The notes under the pieces are model-generated. The model did not search any database and was not told the origin of the DNA. It saw only the letters and a list, made by a program, of their open reading frames with translations. A stretch of 64,000 nucleotides of DNA from an uncultured Porphyromonadaceae bacterium (GTDB lineage Bacteria > Bacteroidota > Bacteroidia > Bacteroidales > Muribaculaceae). Location: NCBI GenBank assembly GCA_947177185.1, contig CAMWTJ010000001.1, positions 62,001 through 126,000 on the forward strand, read 5' to 3'. This document shows, piece by piece, positions 21,721 to 31,971 of this stretch (position 1 is its first letter; every line of letters begins with the position of its first letter). The position numbers were made by a program, and so were the translations under genes.

Positions 21721-22695
21721 ATGGCATTTTTCGACATTTTTTCCCGAAAGAAGAAACAGGAAAATCTCGATCGTGGACTCGAGAAAACCAAAGAAGGATT
21801 TTTTGGCAAACTGAAGCGTACCTTCGTGGGCCGACGCACCATCGACGACGATTTCCTTGACGAACTTGAGGAAATATTCATAACGAGCGATGTCGGAGCG
21901 GAAACCACGCTTAAAATCATAGACAGAATTCAGGCCCGCGCCCAGCGTGACAAATATGTGAGCGAAGAAGAACTCAACGATATGCTGTGCGAGGAAATAT
22001 CCTCGCTGCTTGTCGAAAACAAGGCTTCGACCACGCAGTTGCAGGATTTTGCGATACCCGAAGGGCAGAAGCCATACGTGATAATGGTGGTAGGCGTGAA
22101 CGGCGTGGGCAAGACCACGACCATAGGCAAACTCGCGCACCAGTACAAGGCCGCCGGCCACAAAGTGATGCTCGGCGCAGCCGACACTTTCCGCGCCGCA
22201 GCCATAGAGCAGCTCGACGAGTGGGCGCGCAGAGCCGATGTGCCTATCGTAAGGCAGCAGCTGGGCAGCGATGCTGCGGCTGTGGCTTTCGACACGCTGT
22301 CGAGCGCGGTGGCGCAAGGCTGCGATGTGGTGATTATAGACACCGCAGGGCGCCTTCACAACAAAAAAGGCCTTATGGACGAGCTTTCAAAAATCAAGCG
22401 CGTGATGGAACGCGTGGTACCGGGTGCACCGCAGGAGGTGCTGCTCGTGCTCGACGGCTCCACCGGGCAGAACGCGTTCGAGCAGGCTCGGCAATTTTCG
22501 GCAGCCACGCAGGTCACCGACCTTGCCATAACCAAACTCGACGGCACGGCTCGCGGCGGCGTGGTCATAGGCATCAGCGACATGCTTCAGATACCTGTGA
22601 AATACATCGGCCTCGGCGAGAAAATTACCGACCTGCAGGTGTTTGACAAACGCGATTTTGTGGCATCGCTTTTCGGCAAGAGAGAACAGAAATGA
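21721..22695 (+). CDS. ftsY: Signal recognition particle receptor FtsY
   Basis: GVNGVGKTTTIGKLA, DTFRAAAIEQL, IDTAGRLHNKKGLMDELSK, TKLDGTARGG. Confidence 0.97.
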   Translation: MAFFDIFSRKKKQENLDRGLEKTKEGFFGKLKRTFVGRRTIDDDFLDELEEIFITSDVGAETTLKIIDRIQARAQRDKYVSEEELNDMLCEEISSLLVENKASTTQLQDFAIPEGQKPYVIMVVGVNGVGKTTTIGKLAHQYKAAGHKVMLGAADTFRAAAIEQLDEWARRADVPIVRQQLGSDAAAVAFDTLSSAVAQGCDVVIIDTAGRLHNKKGLMDELSKIKRVMERVVPGAPQEVLLVLDGSTGQNAFEQARQFSAATQVTDLAITKLDGTARGGVVIGISDMLQIPVKYIGLGEKITDLQVFDKRDFVASLFGKREQK

Positions 22696-24014
22696 AGCGT
22701 GTGGATGTGATTACGATGGGGTGCTCGAAAAACCTCGTCGACAGTGAGCGTCTGCTCCGGCGTCTGAGCGACGGACAGATTGAGGCCGTGCACGACGCCG
22801 ACAATTTCGAGGGCGATGCCGTGGTGATTAACACCTGCGGCTTTATCGGCGACGCGAAAGAAGAAAGTATCGACATGATTTTGCGTGCGTGCGAGGCCAA
22901 AGCAGCCGGACGTGTAGGCAAAGTTTATGTGATGGGATGCCTGTCGGAGCGATATGCTGCCGAGCTGCCGGCCGAGATTCCCGAAGTCGACGGCTGGTTC
23001 GGCAAATTCGATTTCGAGGCGCTGGTGGGCAGTCTGTGTCCGGCTTTACGGCCGAGCGAAAGACCATGGGACAGAACGCTTACCACTCCTCCGTGGTCGG
23101 CATATCTGAAGATAGCGGAAGGCTGCAACAGATTCTGTGCGTTTTGCGCTATACCGCTCATCACCGGCCGCTACAAGTCAAGACCCGTAGAGGAGATAAT
23201 AGCCGAAGTGCGCACGCTCGCGGGCAAAGGCGTGAAGGAATTCAACGTCATAGCGCAGGATTTGTCGTACTATGGCCGCGACATATACGGCCGCATGGCC
23301 ATAGCCGAGCTCGTCGATGCCATGGCCTCCGTGGAGGGAGTGGAGTGGATAAGGCTGCATTATGCCTATCCGGCCGATTTTCCCTACGACCTGCTGCCGG
23401 TGATGGCGCGGCACGGCAACGTGTGCAAATATCTCGACATAGCGCTGCAGCATAGTGCCGACGGCGTGCTCGACCGCATGCGCCGGCACATCGACGGCCG
23501 TGAAACGCGGGCTTTGCTGGCGCGTATACGGCGTGAAGTCCCCGGCATACACATACGCACCACACTGATGGTGGGTTTCCCCGGCGAAACCGATGCCGAT
23601 TTCGCCGATCTGCTCGAGTTTGTGCGCGAGGAGCGCTTCGAGCGCATGGGAGCTTTCGCTTATTGCGAGGAAGACGACACGTATGCGGCTGTCAATTACA
23701 CAGACGATGTGCCCGAGGAGGTAAAACAGCAGCGCCTCGACAAGCTCATGGCGCTTCAGGAAGAGATAGCCCTCGAGTCCAACGAGTCGAAGATAGGAAG
23801 CACCATGCGCGTGCTTGTGGAACGTGAGAACGACGACTATTACATAGGGCGCAGCCAGTACGATTCGCCGGAGGTGGACCCTGAAGTGCTCATTGCGAAA
23901 AACTCCTGCGAAGAACCTTTGGCGGCCGGATGTTTCTATGAGGTGGAAATCACCGACGCCATGCCTTTTGAACTTATAGCCAAAGCATTGCACACAGATG
24001 TGTCTGCCGGTTGA
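22692..24014 (+). CDS. rimO: Ribosomal protein uS12 methylthiotransferase RimO
   Basis: TMGCSKNLVDSE, radical SAM CNRFCAFCAIPLITGRYKSR, TRAM C-terminus. Confidence 0.96.
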   Translation: MKRVDVITMGCSKNLVDSERLLRRLSDGQIEAVHDADNFEGDAVVINTCGFIGDAKEESIDMILRACEAKAAGRVGKVYVMGCLSERYAAELPAEIPEVDGWFGKFDFEALVGSLCPALRPSERPWDRTLTTPPWSAYLKIAEGCNRFCAFCAIPLITGRYKSRPVEEIIAEVRTLAGKGVKEFNVIAQDLSYYGRDIYGRMAIAELVDAMASVEGVEWIRLHYAYPADFPYDLLPVMARHGNVCKYLDIALQHSADGVLDRMRRHIDGRETRALLARIRREVPGIHIRTTLMVGFPGETDADFADLLEFVREERFERMGAFAYCEEDDTYAAVNYTDDVPEEVKQQRLDKLMALQEEIALESNESKIGSTMRVLVERENDDYYIGRSQYDSPEVDPEVLIAKNSCEEPLAAGCFYEVEITDAMPFELIAKALHTDVSAG

Positions 24015-24996
24015 CATAGCCGGGCTTTATACATCCGGCACGCCGTTTGCGATATACCGCTTCCCTGGCGACTCCGCCTTCCATGTGGCGGGGGGCGGCG
24101 CTGTGCCCGGCCGTAGTTTTCGGATAGTGCCGTGGCTGGCTGATGCAGCTGGCGCTGTGGATGCGGCGGGTGCGCTGCCGGAGCTTTCGTCGTGCGGCCC
24201 TTGGCGCGTATCTACTCCGCGCGACGAGTATATGGCCACCACCGAAGCCTTGATAGGCTCTCTGAAAGAGCGTGGCGGCAAATGCGTGCGCATGCGCACG
24301 ATTTGCTCGCCCGATGGCGTACGCCTGGACATCAACGGCGCGGTAGCGGCGCTGTTCGGGCGTTATCCTGACGCCTTCTGCCATTGCTATTACACTCCCC
24401 GGACGGGCCTTTGGGCCGGAGCTACTCCCGAACTGCTGGCGGAGATAGGCGGCGGCGAGATGCGCACGATGTCGCTTGCCGGAACACGCCGTCGCGGCGT
24501 CCCGCAGCCCTGGGACAGCAAAAACCGAAAAGAGCAGGCCATGGTCACTGATTTTATAGTGGACACTCTGCGCTCGCTCGGTCTTGAAGTGCGGCAAGGA
24601 CGGCCCGAAACACTGGCCTACGGGAGTATTGAGCATATATGCACGCGCATTTCCGCCGGGCTTACGGAAGACGTAGCGCCTTCTGCGATACTTGACGCTC
24701 TCAGCCCCACTCCGGCTGTGGCCGGATATCCGCGAGCCGCCGCCCTCGCAGAGATACAAAAGGCCGAATCCGCTCCTCGGCGCTGCTACGCCGGGTATGT
24801 GGCTGTGGACGATGCGGAGGGCAAGCTCCGCGCCTACGTGAATCTGCGTTGCGCCCAGCTGTCGGCCGACGGCTGGTGCGTATATGCCGGCGGAGGCATC
24901 ACGCCGGACAGCGACGCTTCCGACGAATGGGCTGAAACAGAAGCCAAGGCTGCGCCGCTGGTTTCAATATTACAAGACAACACTCTCTCTTTATGA
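23998..24996 (+). CDS. menF: Isochorismate synthase (chorismate-binding enzyme)
   Basis: LWAGATPELLAEI, MSLAGTRRRG, EHICTRISAGL, LSPTPAVAGYPR, YAGYVAV, VYAGGGITPDSD; overlaps rimO by 17 nt. Confidence 0.9.
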   Translation: MCLPVDIAGLYTSGTPFAIYRFPGDSAFHVAGGGAVPGRSFRIVPWLADAAGAVDAAGALPELSSCGPWRVSTPRDEYMATTEALIGSLKERGGKCVRMRTICSPDGVRLDINGAVAALFGRYPDAFCHCYYTPRTGLWAGATPELLAEIGGGEMRTMSLAGTRRRGVPQPWDSKNRKEQAMVTDFIVDTLRSLGLEVRQGRPETLAYGSIEHICTRISAGLTEDVAPSAILDALSPTPAVAGYPRAAALAEIQKAESAPRRCYAGYVAVDDAEGKLRAYVNLRCAQLSADGWCVYAGGGITPDSDASDEWAETEAKAAPLVSILQDNTLSL

Positions 24997-26399
24997 ATAC
25001 AGACAACACACCACGGCGTTCCGACAGCGGCAGCCCGTTCACGATAGTGCTCGGGGCTGTATGCCTGCTTGCGCTTATGTCGTGGTTGCCGTGGGGCGAA
25101 CTCACCGGCCGCCGGATGAAGGATTTCAACCTATTGTCGGACATATTGCACAGCGCGCCGGTAGAATACATTACGGAAGAAATCATAGATCCGGCGCTCG
25201 CGGAAGCGCTTGCGGCTACGGAACAGGAAGAAGCCGAGGCGACTGACAGCGTGCCCGCAGCGCCGGTGGCCGACACGACTCCTGCCGCGGCGCCGGCCGA
25301 ACAGAGCGCGCGAATAGACGGCGAGATGGTGATCGAGGACTACAGCGGCGGCGAGGCCGCCACGCGTCTGCGAGAAGCCGTGGCGTCGGGAACGCTGCGC
25401 TGCGCCATGATAGGCGACAGCTATATTGAGGGCGACATCCTCTCAGGCACCATAAGGCGCTACCTGCAGGACAAATATGGCGGCAGCGGAGTAGGGTATG
25501 CCGCGCCGGTATCGGCAGTGGCCGGTTTCCGGCGCACCGTGCGGCTCACGTCAAGCGGCTTCGCGGCCTGCGATATACGCCACACGCGCCATGACAGCCT
25601 GCACACCATCCCCGGCGAATTCTTCCGCGCCGAGCGCGGTGCCACAGCATCGTTCAAGGGTGAGAAAGGCGGAGCGCACACGGCGTCGTGGTCGCGTTCG
25701 CGCATAGTGTTCATTGCGCCTTCGGCCGGCACGATATCTACCTCTCCCGACGGTTCGACCTGGACCGAGCACGTCGTGGAAGCGTCGGACGGTCCGCAGT
25801 GCATAAGCGTCGACGGCGAAACATCGAGATTCGACATGCGCTGCTCAGTGCCGGGACTCGTGGTGCTGGGCGTATGGCTTGACTCGCCGCAAGGCGTTGC
25901 CTTCGACTGCATGAGTCTGCGCGGCTACAGCGGCATTTCCCACCGATTCCTCAGCATACCCACCGCAAGAGCCATGGCCGGATGGGTGGACTACGATATG
26001 ATAGTGGTCGAATACGGCATGAACGCACTCTCGTCGGAACAAAGCGATTATACGGCCTACGGCAATATAATGAAACGTGTGCTGATGCGTATCAAGGCAT
26101 GCTATCCCGATGCCGCTATTGTGATGCTCGGGGTGGGCGACAGAGGCCAGAAGCAAGGCACGGAAATAGGCTCGCTGCCTACTGTGGCGGCCATAGTTTC
26201 GGCGCAGCGCGAAGCGGCGCAGGCTGCCGGAACCATGTTCTGGGACACCCGCGAGGCCATGGGCGGCGATGGCGCGATAGCCGACTGGCGCTCGCGCGGC
26301 CTTGTAAACGCCGACTATATACACCTCAATCACAAGGGCGGCGAAGTGCTGGGCCAACAGTTTGTAGAATCACTCATGCGCTTGATAGATGAAAAGTAG
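24993..26399 (+). CDS. Membrane-anchored SGNH/GDSL hydrolase
   Basis: N-terminal TM; AMIGDSYIEGD and C-terminal NADYIHLNHKG catalytic motifs. Confidence 0.82.
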   Translation: MNTDNTPRRSDSGSPFTIVLGAVCLLALMSWLPWGELTGRRMKDFNLLSDILHSAPVEYITEEIIDPALAEALAATEQEEAEATDSVPAAPVADTTPAAAPAEQSARIDGEMVIEDYSGGEAATRLREAVASGTLRCAMIGDSYIEGDILSGTIRRYLQDKYGGSGVGYAAPVSAVAGFRRTVRLTSSGFAACDIRHTRHDSLHTIPGEFFRAERGATASFKGEKGGAHTASWSRSRIVFIAPSAGTISTSPDGSTWTEHVVEASDGPQCISVDGETSRFDMRCSVPGLVVLGVWLDSPQGVAFDCMSLRGYSGISHRFLSIPTARAMAGWVDYDMIVVEYGMNALSSEQSDYTAYGNIMKRVLMRIKACYPDAAIVMLGVGDRGQKQGTEIGSLPTVAAIVSAQREAAQAAGTMFWDTREAMGGDGAIADWRSRGLVNADYIHLNHKGGEVLGQQFVESLMRLIDEK

Positions 26400-27684
26400 G
26401 ACGTTCGCCTTTGCCGCATTTTTGATGGCGTGTGCGGTGGCGCGCGCGCAGCAGACAGAAATCAGGCTGAATCCCGATATGGGCACGGAAGCCGTGGCCG
26501 AAGCCAAACGCGACTATGGCATGTACGCGTTTCTTGATCAGGAAGCCAATGTGATAAAAATAGGCGATGAAGCTGCCGCACGCCTGCGTGAGCGCTTCGG
26601 CGGCTCTGACTCGTCGGTGGTGAGAGTGCTGCATATAGGCGACAGCCACATACAGGCCGAGGGCGCCACATCGCGCACCCGACGCGAACTGCAGACTCGC
26701 TACGGCAGTGCCGGCCGCGGCCTCACCGCGCCGTTGCGCCTTGCCGGAACCAACGCTCCGACGGACTACAGCATACGCTCAACCTCGGAATTTGTGACGT
26801 CGAGGCTGCTCAAGCGGCCGTGGCAGGGCGGCATGGGTTTCAGCGGCGTGTCAGTGTCGCCAGTGGCAAGACAGTTCAACATCACGGTGGAGTGTGGCGC
26901 GGCATTTGACTGCTTGCGGGTGTACTCGTCGCGCGCGTCGGTGGATGTGACCGGCTCGCTGCCTGCCTCCGTATTGTCGGTGCTGTCGCCTTCAGACGGC
27001 ATCACCGATATATTGCTTCTTGAGCCGCTGACAGAAATAACTCTCAATCTTGCGTGCGCAGAGGATGTGGCCATCACTGCCATAAGTCTGCAAAACGGCA
27101 GCAAAGGGGTGGAGTACAGCGCCATAGGCAATAACGGCGCCACTTTCGCATCGTATGCGTCGATACCCGATTTCGGCAAGGCTGTATCGAGCCTGGCGCC
27201 CGACCTTGTGGTGCTGAGCCTCGGCACAAACGAAGCGTTCGGACGCTTCACTGCCGACGGCCTGCGAGCCGACATAGATGCGCTGGTGGCCGACATACGC
27301 CGCCACGCTCCCGACGCCGAGATAATGCTCACCACTCCGCAGGAGTGCTACAAGCGTTCGGTGACGTACAGCCGCCGTCGTGGCAAAAAACGGCGTCGTG
27401 TGCGTTCCTATTCCGTGAACACCTCGGTAGAGCGCGTGCGTTCCATAATTTTGGGCTATGCCGAGGAACACGGCTTGCCCGTGTACGACTGGTATGCTGT
27501 GGCCGGTGGTGCCGACAGTGCCGGCAAATGGCTGGAGCGGCGTCTGATGAACACCGACAGAATACACCTCACCTGGGACGGATATCACCTGCAGGGCGAT
27601 TTGTTTGCCGACGCCTTGCTGAGGATGCTCACTGTTCAACCTGATAAAAACGAAATAGAAGATGAACCTCTCGGACATCATTAA
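26389..27684 (+). CDS. Secreted SGNH/GDSL hydrolase
   Basis: Signal peptide; VLHIGDSHIQAEG and TDRIHLTWDGYHLQG. Confidence 0.85.
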   Translation: MKSRTFAFAAFLMACAVARAQQTEIRLNPDMGTEAVAEAKRDYGMYAFLDQEANVIKIGDEAAARLRERFGGSDSSVVRVLHIGDSHIQAEGATSRTRRELQTRYGSAGRGLTAPLRLAGTNAPTDYSIRSTSEFVTSRLLKRPWQGGMGFSGVSVSPVARQFNITVECGAAFDCLRVYSSRASVDVTGSLPASVLSVLSPSDGITDILLLEPLTEITLNLACAEDVAITAISLQNGSKGVEYSAIGNNGATFASYASIPDFGKAVSSLAPDLVVLSLGTNEAFGRFTADGLRADIDALVADIRRHAPDAEIMLTTPQECYKRSVTYSRRRGKKRRRVRSYSVNTSVERVRSIILGYAEEHGLPVYDWYAVAGGADSAGKWLERRLMNTDRIHLTWDGYHLQGDLFADALLRMLTVQPDKNEIEDEPLGHH

Positions 27685-29152
27685 TATAGAATCTCTGCGC
27701 AAAGTGCTGTTGTACGACCCGCGGCAGCCTCTGCTGTTCAACACGGGATTGTTTCTGCTGCTGTTTGTCGGCTTCCTGTGTGTGTACAGGCTGCTGCGCA
27801 CGCGCCCGACGCTGAAGAAAGTGTTCGTAATACTGTTTTCAGTCTATTTTTACTACAAATCGAGCGCGGAATGTTGCTTTATACTGCTGGGCGTGTGCGT
27901 GAGCGACTATCTGCTGGGATTGTGGATGGGAAGCGAACGCCGCACTGCGGTGAAACGCATGATAGTGGCGCTCAATGTGGTGATAAATGTCGGGATGCTT
28001 GTGTATTTCAAGTATTTCAATCTACTGCTGTCGACTTTGGCGTCTGTGGCCGGCGCGCGTTTTGATGCGCTCGACATCATATTGCCGGCCGGAATATCGT
28101 TCTTCACGTTCCGCTCCATAAGCTACATAGTGGATATTTACTGCGGACAGCTGACTCCGGCACGCAGCCTGCTCGACTATACGTTCTTTCTGACTTTTTT
28201 CCCTCCGTTGCTTGCCGGGCCCGTGGTGAGGGCGCGCGACATGCTGCCGCAGGTGGCCGAATCGCCTGAGGCCACGCCGCAGATGGTGGGCGAGGGGCTG
28301 TTTCTCATAATGGCGGGCCTGGTGAAGAAAGTTATCATAGCCGACTACATCAGCGGCAATTTCGTGGACCGCATCTTCGACAATCCCTCGCTTTATTCAG
28401 GCTTCGAGAACCTGATGGGCTGCCTCGGATTCACGCTGCAGCTGTATTGCGACTTCAGCGGCTACAGCGACATGGCCATAGGCATAGCCCTGCTGCTCGG
28501 CTACCGTTTCAAAGCCAATTTTGATGCTCCTTTCAAGTCGCAGAACCCGACAGAGTTCTGGCGGCGCTGGCACATATCGCTGAGCTCGTGGCTCAGGGAT
28601 TATATATACATACCGCTTGGCGGCAACCGCCACGGCCGCACGCGTCAGCGCATAAACCTGATGGCCACGATGCTCATTGGAGGCCTGTGGCACGGTGCGT
28701 CGTGGATGTATCTGCTGTGGGGTGCCTATCACGGCGCGCTGCTTGTGCTGCACAAGGCGGCCACCAAGGTGTGGCGTTTGCCCGAAATGCTTCGTGACAC
28801 AGCTCCCGTAAGGGCTGCCAATGTGGCGGTGACGTTTGTGCTCGTGGTGATAGGGTTCACGTTTTTCCGTGCATCGGGCCCCGAGGCCCTGGGCGATATG
28901 GCCCGACAGATTTTTACTGATTTCCGGCCCGGAGTGGCCGCTCAGTTCGCCGAAGCATATCTGATGATAGTGGCTGCTCTTGCAGCAGGCTATTTCCTTC
29001 ATTTTACCCCGCGCACATGGACCACAGGCGCCGTCAGAGTGTACGCTGAGATGCCGCTTATGGCGCAGGCTGTGTTGCTGAGTGTCGTGCTGTTTCTTGT
29101 GATTCAGACACGTCAGAGCGACCTTGTGCCGTTTATATATCTGCAATACTGA
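27662..29152 (+). CDS. MBOAT O-acyltransferase (DltB/AlgI-like)
   Basis: Multi-TM; NPTEFWRRWHISLSSWLRDYIYIPLGGNRHG...MLIGGLWHGASWMYLLWGAYHG. Confidence 0.95.
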   Translation: MNLSDIINIESLRKVLLYDPRQPLLFNTGLFLLLFVGFLCVYRLLRTRPTLKKVFVILFSVYFYYKSSAECCFILLGVCVSDYLLGLWMGSERRTAVKRMIVALNVVINVGMLVYFKYFNLLLSTLASVAGARFDALDIILPAGISFFTFRSISYIVDIYCGQLTPARSLLDYTFFLTFFPPLLAGPVVRARDMLPQVAESPEATPQMVGEGLFLIMAGLVKKVIIADYISGNFVDRIFDNPSLYSGFENLMGCLGFTLQLYCDFSGYSDMAIGIALLLGYRFKANFDAPFKSQNPTEFWRRWHISLSSWLRDYIYIPLGGNRHGRTRQRINLMATMLIGGLWHGASWMYLLWGAYHGALLVLHKAATKVWRLPEMLRDTAPVRAANVAVTFVLVVIGFTFFRASGPEALGDMARQIFTDFRPGVAAQFAEAYLMIVAALAAGYFLHFTPRTWTTGAVRVYAEMPLMAQAVLLSVVLFLVIQTRQSDLVPFIYLQY

Positions 29153-29154
29153 CA

Positions 29155-31506
29155 ATGAGATTATCGGAACTGAATACCGGCGATGTGTGCGTGGTGGCCA
29201 AAATACTCGGCCACGGTGCATTCCGCAAGAGAGTCATAGAAATGGGCTTTGTGAAAGGCCGCCCAGTGCGTGTGCTTCAGCATGCGCCGCTGCGCGACCC
29301 CATAAAGTATGCCATTATGAACTACGAGGTGAGTCTGCGTGCGGCAGAGGCCAATATGATAGAGGTGGTGAAAGTCGACGACCCGGCACAGATAGCCAGC
29401 CTTGAGAGCGCCGGAACCGTTGAAGTGCACGATGTGGCCGAAAGCATAGTAAGGGACAGACACAGAATTGTGAACGTGGCCCTTATCGGCAATCCAAACT
29501 GCGGCAAGACATCGCTGTACAACGAACTCTCCGGGGCCAGTGAGCATGTGGGCAACTACAGCGGTGTGACCGTCGACGCCAAACTGCGTGTGTTTCACCA
29601 CAAGGGCTATACGTTCCGCATAGTCGACCTTCCGGGCACGTATTCGCTCACCACGTATTCGCCCGAAGAACTTTATGTGCGGCGCTATCTTCACGACAAT
29701 ACCCCCGACGTGATAGTCAACGTGGTGGATTCCACCAATCTGGAGCGTAACCTGTATCTGACCACTGAGCTTATCGATATGGACCGCCGTATGGTGGTGG
29801 CCCTGAACATGTTCGACGAACTGCGCCGCAGCGGCGCCCGATTCGACTACGAGATGCTCGGCGGCATGGTGGGCGTGCCTATGGTGCCGATTGTGGCGCG
29901 CACGGGCGAAGGTGTGGAAAAATTGCTCGATACGGTGCTCGAGGTGTACAACGACGTGCAGCCTAACGTGCGCCATATTCATGTCAACCTCGGCGCCGAT
30001 ACGGAGGCGGCCCTGCGCCGTCTGGTCGACGCACTGAAGGGCGTGCCCGGAATCCAGCGTCGCTTTTCGCCGCGCTATGTGGCCATAAAACTGCTCGAGG
30101 GCGACAGAGAGGCTGAAAACGAACTCGCCGGATGTGAGGGCGCAGATGGCATCATAGCGCTGCGCGACGAACTCCGTGCGGAGCTTTCGCAACTGCACGG
30201 CGAGGATATATCCGCCCAGGTGGCCGGCGCGAAATACGGGTTTATAGCCGGCGCCCTGGCCGAAACCATGACTGCACCCCCGGTCGATACGCGCGAGGTC
30301 ACGCGGCGAGTGGACAATGTGGTGACCAACAAAATACTCGGATTCCCGATATTCTTCGCCATCATGTTTTTCATATTCTGGGCCACATTCGTGCTCGGAC
30401 AGTACCCGATGGACTGGATAGAAAGCGGAGTGGACGGCCTGAGCGAGCTGCTGAACCGCATGATGCCCGACGGAGTGCTGAAAGACCTGATAGCCGACGG
30501 CATAATAGGCGGAGTAGGCGGAGTGATAGTGTTTCTGCCGAATATCCTCATTCTGTATTTCTGCATCTCATTTATGGAAGATTCAGGCTATATGGCGCGC
30601 GCAGCGTTCATAATGGACAAAGTGATGCACCGGGTGGGGCTCCACGGCAAATCGTTCATACCGCTTGTGATGGGTTTCGGCTGCAATGTGCCGGCTATCA
30701 TGGCCACACGCGCCATAGAGAGCCACTCCAGCAGGCTTATCACCATACTTATCAATCCCTTCATGTCGTGCTCGGCGCGTGTGCCGCTGTATGTGCTGCT
30801 CGTGGGCACATTCTTCTCGGCGCATGCGGCGCTGGTGTTCAGCGGGCTTTATGTGGCAGGCATACTGGTGGCGGTGATGACCGCGCGTCTGCTCCGCAAG
30901 CTGCTCTTCCGAAAGGAGGAAACGCCGTTTGTGATGGAGCTGCCGCCATATCGCATACCCACGCTGCGCTCGAGCCTGCTGCACACATGGGCCAAGGGCG
31001 TGGAGTACCTTAAAAAGATGGGCGGCATTATACTTGTGGCAAGCATAGTGGTGTGGGCGCTGAATTACTTCCCCCTTTCGAGCCACGACAATCCGGCGCA
31101 GGACAGTTATCTTGAATCCATAGGCAAGACCGTGCAGCCCGTTATGGAACCTATCGGTTTTTCGTGGCGCGGCTCGGTGGCAGCCTTGGCAGGCGTGCCC
31201 GCCAAGGAGATTGTGGTGTCGACACTCGGAGTGCTTTACACCGACGACGAAGCCGTGGCTCCGGCAAAACTCGGCGAGCGCCTGCGCAGTGTCAATCCGC
31301 ACACCGGGCGCCCGGACTTTTCCGGCGCGGAGGCTTTGAGTTTCATGGTATTCATATTGCTGTACTGCCCGTGCCTTGCCACCGTTATGGCGATAGCGCG
31401 CGAAACCGGCTCGTGGAGATGGGCCGCGTTCAGCATTGTCTACAACACTCTGCTGGCGTGGCTTGTGGCGTTTGCGACATATCGCGTGGCACTTCTTTGC
31501 TGGTAA
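29155..31506 (+). CDS. feoB: Ferrous iron transporter, FeoA-FeoB fusion
   Basis: FeoA-like first ~75 aa; G-domain GNPNCGKTSLYNELSG, DLPGTYSLTTYSPEE; FeoB membrane domain. Confidence 0.96.
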   Translation: MRLSELNTGDVCVVAKILGHGAFRKRVIEMGFVKGRPVRVLQHAPLRDPIKYAIMNYEVSLRAAEANMIEVVKVDDPAQIASLESAGTVEVHDVAESIVRDRHRIVNVALIGNPNCGKTSLYNELSGASEHVGNYSGVTVDAKLRVFHHKGYTFRIVDLPGTYSLTTYSPEELYVRRYLHDNTPDVIVNVVDSTNLERNLYLTTELIDMDRRMVVALNMFDELRRSGARFDYEMLGGMVGVPMVPIVARTGEGVEKLLDTVLEVYNDVQPNVRHIHVNLGADTEAALRRLVDALKGVPGIQRRFSPRYVAIKLLEGDREAENELAGCEGADGIIALRDELRAELSQLHGEDISAQVAGAKYGFIAGALAETMTAPPVDTREVTRRVDNVVTNKILGFPIFFAIMFFIFWATFVLGQYPMDWIESGVDGLSELLNRMMPDGVLKDLIADGIIGGVGGVIVFLPNILILYFCISFMEDSGYMARAAFIMDKVMHRVGLHGKSFIPLVMGFGCNVPAIMATRAIESHSSRLITILINPFMSCSARVPLYVLLVGTFFSAHAALVFSGLYVAGILVAVMTARLLRKLLFRKEETPFVMELPPYRIPTLRSSLLHTWAKGVEYLKKMGGIILVASIVVWALNYFPLSSHDNPAQDSYLESIGKTVQPVMEPIGFSWRGSVAALAGVPAKEIVVSTLGVLYTDDEAVAPAKLGERLRSVNPHTGRPDFSGAEALSFMVFILLYCPCLATVMAIARETGSWRWAAFSIVYNTLLAWLVAFATYRVALLCW

Positions 31507-31526
31507 GCGAATAATTGCTAAATTTG
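31496..31526 (+). promoter_or_regulatory. Promoter: -33 TTTG (31496-31499), N19, -7 TAAATTTG (31519-31526)
   Basis: Exact Bacteroidetes consensus and spacing; ATG at 31534. Confidence 0.7.
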
Positions 31527-31533
31527 CAGAATC

Positions 31534-31971
31534 ATGACAGAAAACACAGACAAACAGCTTCTGCTTGACTGCCGCTACCTTCGCATGGCCGCCATATGGG
31601 CCGAAAACTCATATTGCGTGCGGCGCAAGGTGGGAGCCATAATAGTCAAGAACCGCATGATCATCTCGGACGGCTATAACGGCACGCCCGCCGGATTCGA
31701 GAACGTGTGCGAGGACGAATACGGCTCCACAAAGCCTTATGTGCTGCATGCCGAAGCCAATGCCATAACCAAGGTGGCGCGCAGCAACAACAGCAGCGAC
31801 GGCGCTACGCTGTATGTGACGGCATCGCCGTGCATGGAGTGCGCCAAACTTATCATACAGGCCGGCATACGTCGTGTGGTGTTTCACGAGCTGTACCGCA
31901 TAGCCGACGGCATAGAGCTCCTGCGCCATAGCGGCGTGGAGTGTGTGCACATCCCAGAAATAACGCAATAA
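31534..31971 (+). CDS. dCMP deaminase family protein
   Basis: HAEANAITKV...TASPCMECAKLIIQAGIRRVVF. Confidence 0.94.
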   Translation: MTENTDKQLLLDCRYLRMAAIWAENSYCVRRKVGAIIVKNRMIISDGYNGTPAGFENVCEDEYGSTKPYVLHAEANAITKVARSNNSSDGATLYVTASPCMECAKLIIQAGIRRVVFHELYRIADGIELLRHSGVECVHIPEITQ

